Source of the DNA: Dendrocalamus latiflorus
Lineage: Eukaryota > Streptophyta > Magnoliopsida > Poales > Poaceae
NCBI GenBank assembly: GCA_017311315.1
Contig: CM029610.1
Location: 40,006,870-40,070,869 of the forward strand
Direction: 5' to 3'
DNA: 64,000 bases
Shown: positions 55,711 through 64,000 of the stretch, in pieces
Numbering within the stretch: position 1 is the stretch's first letter
Layout of the letters: each line of letters begins with the position of its first letter
Made by a program: the position numbers and the translations under genes
The notes under the pieces: generated by a model
The model's input: the letters and a program-made list of their open reading frames with translations, nothing else
Database searches by the model: none
What the model was told of the DNA's origin: nothing

Positions 55711-58700
55711 TGTAACACCCCCATTTCTGGGAGTATTATGAAACCCTCGCAACTGCCCAGGATTGTTCAGTTGCGAGTACATCCATCGAGTGTATAACAT
55801 TGCCAACACATGCTTAAGATAAAAAGCAACTTTATTGCAATATAAAGGCATAAAAGCCAAGTTTTACAGAAGGGCAAGCGGCCCTTAGATACCTTACAAA
55901 CAAAAGAACGCCACAGGCACGCCTGAGCGGAGGACGGCCCTAATTCCACGCATCCTCGATCTCATAAAGTTTCACTTCTTTGCCTTCGTCTGCCTCCTTA
56001 TTGCTGGATATTTCTGTTAATGTTTTTAGCAAGCATGAGTACTACCACTTGTACTCAACAAGTCACACGGAGCTTAATAATAATTTCATGCAAGGTATAA
56101 CAAATAAAGGGAAACAGGTCTTATTTTGTGTGGATGCAGTTTTAGTTGGAAACCGGTTAAAAACTGAAAAAGATATTTTATTAATAACAGGGGTTTCAAA
56201 CTTGATTACCAACTTTCCATGTTACCAAACAATTCTCAAATCTACTTATGCCTTGTTGTTGGAATCACCCATTAAACATAGCTTCATTTACCGGAAGCAC
56301 GGCGTATTCGAATACCATTAATCATGACTCTGCAGAGCTGCCCTGCTTTACCCACAAGATTCCTTAACTCCCGCTAAAGAGTAAAGGAAACAAGGTTGTT
56401 CACTGCTCAATTCTTTATATAGCCTCTACCTAGTAGGTTTCCTCGATAAGCCCAGGCCACCACCTCTGACTTATCTCGGCCTACTATTGTGTGGACAACT
56501 GATAATCAAATCAACAATAACAATAACAACGGCGCCAACTTCCATACGGCCCTTCTCAACTCCCTTCCGTATGGACTCACACTTTGCCTTCGCCTTGCGT
56601 ATGTAGAGGTTCAATCGAATTTGAGTAGTTACTAGACCAGGTTTGACGTATCAACGCTTGTGGTTGGGCGATCACTATGTTCTTTACTCGGCATAAGGGT
56701 CTAGTCCTTGCACTTTTACCGGTGGCAAATTCCCTTCTACAAATCTGTCCAGTGCTTTAACACTCCCATTGATTTGTAACATTTGCCTTCACCCTAGGTC
56801 GCAGGATCCAACGATCATCGCTTACCCTAGGACCACTTCCCAAATACCAAATCTTTTAATAACAGTAGATGTTGTTAATTCTCTAAACCACCATGATTAC
56901 ATATTAATATTACTAGGTCTTGTCAAAGGAAATATAGCAATCAAATTTAGACTGGGCTTTCTCGGGTGGTAGGACATAACTAGTATCATGTCATTCTAAG
57001 CATTTATTGTAAACAAAATAACAGTGCGCAAATAAAATAATGAACATACTAATAAATAAATAGCGGAAATGTAGGTTCAACATGATCAAGGTATGTGTGA
57101 CTTGCCTTGCGGGTTTACGATTTCGATTAACTTATATTCTTCGGCGGGCCGGGCCTGAACTTGAGCTTTTCCCTCCTGCTTCTGTGAATCCTCGACTTCG
57201 GAAGCTAACGTAAGACAATTAAAATAAATTAATTCCATGCCCGAAAGACTAGGCTAGGAATGAAGAAAATAAAAGAATAAAGAAAATACGGAAACTCCCT
57301 TAAATTAGGATTTTGGGTTTATAGGAGGGCTATATGGGAAAATGGGCCTTGGATTTGGGTTGGCGGGCTCGAAACGAATCCGGGGAGTATAAACTTGTAT
57401 TTTAGGGTTTTGGGCCGGTTACTGTTCATTGGGCTCGGTCAGTTACTATTCATCGGGTGCAACGGGCTCGGGCGAGTGGGCTGGACTCAACCGAGTAAAA
57501 GCGGCTCGGTCGGGCGGTTCGGACTCGGCCGAACGGGTGCGGGCGACGCGGCTGGCTCGGGCGGGCGCGGTCAGGAGCGGGCGCGGGCGGGGTGGCGCGG
57601 TCGGACGCGGGGGCGCGGGGCGACGCGGTCGGGCGCGACCGGATGGCGCAGTCGGGTGCGGGGCGACGCGGTCGGGCGCGAGGCGGTGCGGTCGGGCACA
57701 GGCGACGCGGTGCGGTGCGACCGAATGGAGGCGGGCAGGTGCGGTCGAGCGCTGGTGGCTCGGTCGTCTTCAACCTTCCGCCTGGGCGCACGCAAAGGAG
57801 CAGAGGAGACCGGCGGCGGCTTGCGGCGGCGGTGGAAGGACTTGCGACGGTGGCGGGGGCATGGATGGACTCGGGACGGCACGGGGAATCCATTTTTGGC
57901 GGTGGTCGGGCCAGCGGAGGCGGCGTTCGCCGGCGGTGAGCCGGTGAACTCGATATGGATTTCAACGGCCAAAGAGGATTTCTAGGGTTTTGAGGGCTGG
58001 GTTTTTGGCGTTTGAGCATTAGAGGGAGTAGGGGAAGCTAATGGGCAAGTTGATTTGGGCCGGGGAGGGCCGTGCAAAGCTAGCCACGGTGGGGTGGATG
58101 CGGCGGTGGGGTGCTCACGGTGCCGGGGAAGATGGGTGAGTGGGGAGCTAGGGCGGCGGTTGGGGCATGCTTCTAGGGTACCGGGGATGCTATAGGCGGG
58201 TTGAATTGGAGAATGGAGGGCCGGAGTTGGGACATTGCTCTAGGGCTTGAGTTTGGGGATTTCTTGGAATTACCGGCAATGGAGGTGGATGGGGACGCTT
58301 TGGGGGCGTCAGGCGGGTGGTGGAGGGTGATGTCCGCGGCTTGGGACGCTCGGCCACTTAAATAGCGGCTTGAAGGCGGTTCGGCCCGGAGCTTATCCCT
58401 GGCGGCGGTAGCGCGTGTCGACCGGCGGCGTTGCCACGGCTTGGGGATTAGGTTGGGGGCGTCAGGGCGGCAGAGGGGAGGTGTAAAGGGGGCTTGTCCA
58501 CTCGGGGAGGTGGCGGAATCAAGCGGCGCGGGAATGCGGTGGCGCGATCAGGGGAGTTGGGCGGTGGCAAAGCGGGGAGCACGGCGGCGGCAAAAGCTGG
58601 AGCACGGCGCTGCAGCGGGCTGGCGTGGCGTGCCACGGGGGCGGGGTGGCCGTTCCACCGAGCGGGGTTGGCGGGAGAGGCGCTGGCAGGGAGGTCACGA

Positions 58701-58922
58701 CAATGGCGTGAGCGGCAGCGGGATTTGGGGAGGCAGTGGCTTTTTCAGACAAGTACTGTGTATGCACTTGCTCTCCCCAATCCGGTGGCAATGGCAGGGA
58801 TTAGAGGCAGCTGGATGTTAGGATTGGTGAAGATTAGGGTGAGGATTTGGGAGAACAAATCAAAAACGAAAATTGAGCTCAAAATCAATTTTTGAAACTT
58901 TCTGAATTTTGGTTTTGTTTCA
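55711..58922 (-). repeat. 3.2-kb solo LTR nested in the hAT element
   Basis: The block starts TGTAACACCCCC, ends TTTTGTTTCA and is flanked by five-base repeats ccgca at 55706-55710 and 58923-58927. No primer site, interior or second LTR is present, so it is a solo LTR left by recombination. It is related to 33798-37249 but lies in the opposite orientation. The GC-rich 57.4-58.8 kb part gives large Arg/Gly frames that I do not believe. Confidence 0.82.
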
Positions 58923-58952
58923 CCGCACCCGATTGCCATCCCTACCACAACC

Positions 58953-60340
58953 TAATCCTAGCCCATGGCCGTGTCATGCCGGTCTGACCCGGCCGAATGC
59001 CCAGGTCGAGGCATTGCTAGCTAATAACAAATCGGCCTAGGTTAGCTGCGACGTTGGCTTTGGGGTTAGGAGGAATCATTCGGCATTTCAGCTCGTGGGT
59101 GACTGAGAACGATGGGTGGGGCTGGAAAGACGGCGAGTTGTACATATTAGCGTCGCGGGTGCTTTTCAACTATGATATGCTGGAAAGGAACCGATCGCTA
59201 ATAGTTTGATGGTTTCTACGCTCATGTGCTCCACCACTCGCACTAGTAATTGGCCGTTTGGAAGCTGGCATGGCACACCAACGAGGAATTGGTGGCCAGT
59301 GGTGCTAGCTTATCCTCTGGAATAATAATGCGATGCAGCGTTTAATTTTGTGGCCTTGCAAGTAGCTTTAGGCCATTTTCTGAGTTTATAAAGAGAGTGC
59401 GCAGTCGGATGCCACAAGGGTCAGGCAAAGAACCCATTTCCGGCAACGGCAGAAGCTAAGGAAATCAGGAAAGCGAGATCTACCTGCAGCTGCAGGGAAT
59501 ATTATCTACTATTATTTTAAAAATACAGATAAAAACCATTCTTTGTAACCTAAACCTAAAAGTCTAAAACGTCGAGCAGGATCGAATGCCCTCGTCTGCT
59601 GGCGCCATGGTGTTTACGGATTTAGGCCACTCGTGCGCGCGGCTTTTTCACCCGCCAAAAAGGCAAGTGAAAGTGTGAAACGGCACTAGTCTATGCGCAC
59701 TTGCATTGTTGCTCGCGCAGGTGTAGAGCGGAGCTGAAACCCATCCGCCCGAGTTGTCTGGGAGACAAGGTGCATCTTGAGCAGGTTGCTATGGCTCTCA
59801 CGTGTTTTTTCTTCACACAGCAAGGCTTTGCTCTTTTGGACCTTTTTTTTTGTGATTTTTTGTTTTAACTTTTTCAAAAACCAAAATAAGTAGGACGGTT
59901 TCTCCAGATGGCTTTTCGAGTCTATCGGCATGGGTGTTATGTATGTCAGTGTCTCTATCGTTCATTATTATATAAAAATATAGTAAAAATTATTAATTAT
60001 AGCTAAAAATCATCTGACATAACTCAAGAAAAAAACATACCGAAGTCAGAGACCTGGCGACTTTGCAAGGCCATGCGTGTTTGTCAATTGACCAAAACGA
60101 ACGGCAGGGGGGAGTGCCCCGTGGGCTCTGGCCCAATTCCTTTAGCTGGACCATAAGGGAGAGTTGCACTGGGCCTACATTGCGCTGCATTGGGCGCGCT
60201 TGACGTAGAGAGTCTTATCCGGAAGGACAGAGAAGGCATTGGGTTTGGATTGCTCTCTCGAATTTTTTGTACGGATAATCCATTTTTTATTCAAAATTAC
60301 ATAAATATACCCGCGGGAAATTTTTTTGTAAAAATAGGCT
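58953..60340. other. Unassigned spacer upstream of the PMD gene
   Basis: This is the continuation of the sequence interrupted by the hAT at 53982. Short frames only, and AT-rich near 59.9-60.0 kb. I find no gene or clear element ends. Confidence 0.3.
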
Positions 60341-60514
60341 CCAGTCGCCTAATGGTTGGGCGACTGGAGACTTTCGCCCAACCAGACCGTGACAGCTGGA
60401 GAGTCTACGAACGGTTGGGCGATTAATTGCAGTAGCCCAACCGTTAAGCGCCTTCAATGTAGTCGCCGAACGGTTCGGCGACTGCGATTCAGTCGCCCAA
60501 CGGTTCGGCGACTG
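60341..60514. promoter_or_regulatory. Cluster of four related palindromes
   Basis: 60341-60367 has perfect 9-bp outer arms CCAGTCGCC/GGCGACTGG. 60410-60420 and 60435-60445 are exact 11-bp inverted copies of AACGGTTGGGC with a short loop. 60461-60483 is a perfect 23-nt palindrome with arms AGTCGCCGAAC. 60490-60514 is the same with one mismatch. All share GTCGCC(N)AACGGTT. They lie about 0.9 kb before the PMD start codon, just before its leader exon, and may be protein-binding sites or RNA hairpins. Confidence 0.6.
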
Positions 60515-60655
60515 AAGGTGGATATAAGGCCGCGCTCGGCGACGACGAAGCGCCGCACTGTTCTTCCGTTCGGCCAGCGCAGAGAAGAGAGGGGAAAGAG
60601 GGAGAGGGAGAGGAGAAGAGAAGGGGGAGGAGGAGAAGGAGTGCGCGTTTTTCAG

Positions 60656-61367
60656 GTAAGTTTTTCGTGTTATATTTTTTTGTTAGTGTAGAAGATTAGT
60701 TTAGAAAATGTAGTGTAGAAAATTAGTTTAGAAATATAGTTTAGAAAATGTAGTCTAGAAAATTAGTTTAGAAAATTAGTTTAGAAAATGTAGTGTAGAA
60801 AATTAGTTTAGAAATATAGTTTAGAAATATAGTTTAGAAAATTAGTATAGCAAATATAGTTTAGAAAATTAGTTTAGAAAATATAGTCTAGAAAATTAGT
60901 TTACAAAATGTAGTATAGAAAATTAGTTTAGAAATATAGTTTAGAAAATTAGTTTAGAAAATGTAGTCTAGAAAATTAGTTTAGAAATATAGTTTAGAAA
61001 ATGTAGTTTACAAATTTAGTTTACAAATTTAATTTTCAAATTTTGTTTAGTAAATATAGTTTAGAAATTTAGTTTACAAAATGTATAAACTAAATTTTGT
61101 ATACCATTTATAATGCATTATTGTACAAAAAATAGTATTTAAATGTACATGTACAAAATTTAATGTTGCAATTATTGTACAAATTTAGATGTAGAAAATT
61201 TAGTGTTGAAATTTACATGTAGAAAATGTAATGTTGAAATTATTGTACAAATTTAGATATAGAAAATGTAGTGTTGAAATTTAGATGTAGAAAATTTAAT
61301 GTTGCAATTCTTATACAAATTTAGATGTAGAACATTGAATGTTGAAATTATTGTACAAATTTTCCAG
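60656..61367 (+). repeat. AT-rich leader intron built of short tandem units
   Basis: A CAG/gtaag donor at 60655-60660 and a TTTCCAG acceptor at 61361-61367 define a likely 5' UTR intron. From about 60690 to 61090 it consists of TTAGAAAATGTAGT and TTAGAAATATAG units of 11-14 bp. The rest has ATTGTACAAATTTAGATGTAG units. Confidence 0.6.
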
Positions 61368-61369
61368 GT

Positions 61370-64000
61370 ATGGCTCGTGCTGGACGTGACTCGGAGTGGC
61401 GGTTCGCGCTGTTGGACGAGCACGTGGACCGCTCTCATCGCGCTTCCCGTCTAGTCCCGCCACCGGGGAGCACGGACGACCCGCCTCAGCTGGGAGTGGT
61501 CCGGACACGCACACCTCGCGTGACTTGGGGACTCGACCCTCGTTGGACCGCCAGGTTTGCACTACTCCAGCGTTTAGTGCGACCGTAAGTTCGTTCCGTG
61601 CTGACCTTCACTTTGTTTGCAGGCTGCGGGATGCCGGGCTACTCCCTCTTGCCCGGATGGTGCAGGCCACGGACGAGGATGGAGGCGCTGGCGCCGCTGG
61701 CCGGGACGAGGGCGGGGACGAGGCGGGCGGGGAGCGATCACGACGCTTTCCGTTCGACCGTTCCCTGCTGACGGCTTTGGTGGACCGTTGGCGGCCCGAG
61801 ACGCACACTTTCCACCTCCCATTCGGGGAGATGACGCCGACCTTGCAGGATGTGTCCCTGCTCCTTGGGCTTCCGATCGCGGTAGACGCTGCCTTCCTAC
61901 CGGAGGCCCCGGCCCACTGGCGCGCTGACCTGCTCACCAGATTCCAGGGTGTCGTTCCACCGGCCGATGACCACCACGTGTTCGGAGAGGAGCAGACCCA
62001 TGGGCCGACACTGAGGTGGCTCAGACGATACCGGGTACGTGGTATATAAAATCGATCATGTCTTCGAAGCTCTTATTTGTGGTATTACGTACTAATAACA
62101 ACTTTTTTGCATTCAGGTGGAGCGCATGGTTCCGCAGGCAGACGATCAGCAGGTCTCGCGGCACCTGGAGGCGTACGTGCTGTGGTTGTTTGGTTGGGTG
62201 CTTTTCACCACCAGCCACGGCAACTCGGTGGATGCGCGCCTCATCGCTTATGCGAGGGCGATCGCTGACGGCGAGCCCCACCAGGTCAGCTGGGGATCGG
62301 CCGTACTTGCCGCGACGTACCGCGCGCTGTGCGATGCGTGCACGAGGATCAAGGAAAAATCGATCCTCACGGGCTGTCCCCTTCTACTGCAGTTGTGGTC
62401 GTTCGAGCGCTTAAGCGTCGGACGACCTGTGCTGGACGACATGGGTCCGTACGGGCCCGAGATGTATCCAGGGGGAGGGGGAGACGTCGACCGGCCGACG
62501 ATGGGTTCTATCTGGTGCCGTCGTCGAGTAAGTGTTATCACAGTCTACTATTTCTTTCTTACTGACGATCGTCAATCTAAACAACTTGTCTTTCTTGCAG
62601 ATACAGTTCGCGCACGTGCAGGTCACGCGGGCGTACTGGGTCTTTGTGGAGCAGCTCGACCGCATCACATCCGACGACGTGCGCTGGGAGCCGTACGCTG
62701 ATACGGCAGTGCAGGCCCGTGCTCCTGCCGGTCTGTCCTCACTTTGCTGGCGTGACAGAGCTTTCTGGCTCACCCGCCGGAAGCTCGTGTACCTCATCTA
62801 CGTGGAGGACTACGCACCCCAGCGGGTGATGCGGCAGTTCGGGCTACGGCAGCCGGTTCCTGGACCAGTCGGACCATCGCTTCCGCGGCACGTGCACGAG
62901 TGAGTGATCGTTTGTGGTAAATATGTACATACTACTGCGTTCGCAAGTATCTCACATTACGTAATGGTTCTATACGCAGGCACAGCGCGAAGGGAGTGAA
63001 AAGAGGCACGGACTGGTCGTTGAAGATGCATCCCTGGGTCGAGCAGTGGGAGGGTGCGCTCGACGACCGCGTGGAGGAGGACCGCCCGTACGACAGCACG
63101 GAGTACGCGGAGTACCTTCGCTGGTACCAGCCACAGACCCGTACCAGGCTCGTATATGTGGTAGACCCGTCTGCCACACACGTCGCCGCTCCGACGGACA
63201 CGTACCCCGCGCACTTCGCGCGTGACGCTCACCTCGCGGTACGTTACATGTCATTTCAAATATTCCCGAATGGTAATGTCGTTTCGATAATCGACCATTT
63301 CATGTCTTTGTGTTCAGGCTGACGTCGGTTCTGCCCTATGTGCCGACTCCGGCACAGTACTTGAGAGGCTCACCAGTGGTGGGCAGCTGACCCATGAGGA
63401 GGGCGTCAGCTTTGCGCGTTGGATGCACGAGGGGTGTAGACGTATTGTTAGCCTACTGTCCTGCACGAGGCTACCGGCGGTCTCCACGCCCACCGCTCCG
63501 CCTGCTCGTCCACCAGTGCCACCCCGACCAGCGTGGCACTACTCTGGTGCACCGACGTGGACACGTCCTCCACCGCCTCACCCGGAGCAGCCAGGGGGTT
63601 CAGCCTGGGCAGGGCCTCCTACACCGGTTCACTTCACGCCTCCTACGCACACCCCTGTCTTTCCCACCTCGATGGCGCCAGCTACGGGTACGCAGAGGGT
63701 CTTATATCGTGTTTATCCGAAGACGACATGCAACGAACTAACGATATTAATATTGCAGGTAGTTACCAGCAGCACGGCGTCTCCCCAGGCCCGGACGATG
63801 TGGACCAGTTTTTCGCGGAGTGGCCCGGGCAGTTCTCCGACGCAGCACCGGAGGTTCTCTCTGTCAGTGCCCTCCCCGGTGCACCGGAGGGCACACAGCC
63901 AGAGATGCAGCTGACTCCACCAGCGCAGGGGCGGGATAGACACCCTCCTGCTCGTTTTACTTTTTCGGATCGTCCTAACCCGTTGCACCGGTGGAGGGCT
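61370..64000 (+). CDS. Plant mobile domain (PMD) protein gene, 3' end beyond window
   Basis: Exons are 61370-61584, 61623-62034, 62117-62527, 62601-62899, 62980-63238, 63318-63687 and 63759 onward. All are GT-AG, phases agree, and there are 736 open codons to the window edge. Residues about 70-420 form the aminotransferase-like plant mobile domain with LRDAGLLPLARM, LLTALVDRWRPETHTFHLPF, GEMTPTLQDVSLLLGLPI, WLFGWVLFTTSHGNSVD and GCPLLLQLWSFERL. Then come a KMHPWVEQWEG region and a Pro-rich tail. PMD proteins occur both as host genes of the MAIN/MAIL group and inside MULE and Ty3 elements. I see no MURA transposase or TIR here, so which kind this is remains open. Confidence 0.88.

Larger units (their letters stand above)
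53982..58944. mobile_element. hAT-type element carrying an alpha/beta-hydrolase exon, split by a solo LTR
   Basis: Terminal inverted repeats are TAGGGATGGCAAT at the left and its complement at the right. They are flanked by 8-bp repeats ccacaacc at 53974-53981 and 58945-58952. Subterminal CGGGTA/TACCCG words are dense at both ends. Removing the nested 55711-58922 insert leaves about 1.75 kb. No transposase is seen. It contains a host exon at 54536-54722. Confidence 0.88.

Noticed and set aside
57395..58895. Arg/Gly-rich frames of 115-196 codons on both strands
   Set aside because: GC-rich part of the nested solo LTR; repeated GCGGTCGGGCG words explain them.

Overview
The window is nuclear DNA of a grass, almost certainly rice or another Oryza species. 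Host exons have grass-type GC-rich 5' ends. Several retroelements use the plant initiator-Met tRNA primer site. The central gene is an AGO1-clade Argonaute that closely matches rice AGO1 paralogs as I remember them. About two thirds of the window is transposable elements or captured gene pieces.

Layout. 1-8386: a decayed minus-strand LTR element with gag but no recognisable pol. A 2.1 kb hAT element carrying RopGAP exons sits inside it. 8387-10490: 5' end of a Tat-like Ty3 element. 10861-16005: an L1-type LINE with a perfect-length TSD. 16234-28707: a complete 22-exon AGO1-type gene on the minus strand (1,078 codons plus stop by my exon map). Its intron 7 contains a deleted copia element. Its intron 14 contains a tandem LTR-internal-LTR-internal-LTR element. 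The LINE lies about 210 nt past its stop, and a long 5' leader intron holds small inverted-repeat elements. 33567-33693: a TC/TA microsatellite. 33798-37249: a solo-LTR-like block. 38659 to about 45.3 kb: a Helitron-like block with pieces of a pyrophosphate-dependent phosphofructokinase, a callose synthase, a UMP/CMP-type kinase and a small membrane protein, all on the minus strand. 46122-50936: an intact copia element with LTRs that look identical. 51892-52444: a small hAT. 53982-58944: a second gene-capturing hAT (alpha/beta hydrolase exon) split by a 3.2 kb solo LTR. 61370 to the end: a plus-strand plant-mobile-domain gene running off the window.

How it fits together. The only clearly intact host-type gene is the Argonaute, a small-RNA effector. 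It has been invaded at its 3' end and in at least two introns, yet its reading frame and every GT/AG junction I could check are open. The other gene-like pieces are mostly transposon cargo with preserved splice sites but missing starts, ends or codons.
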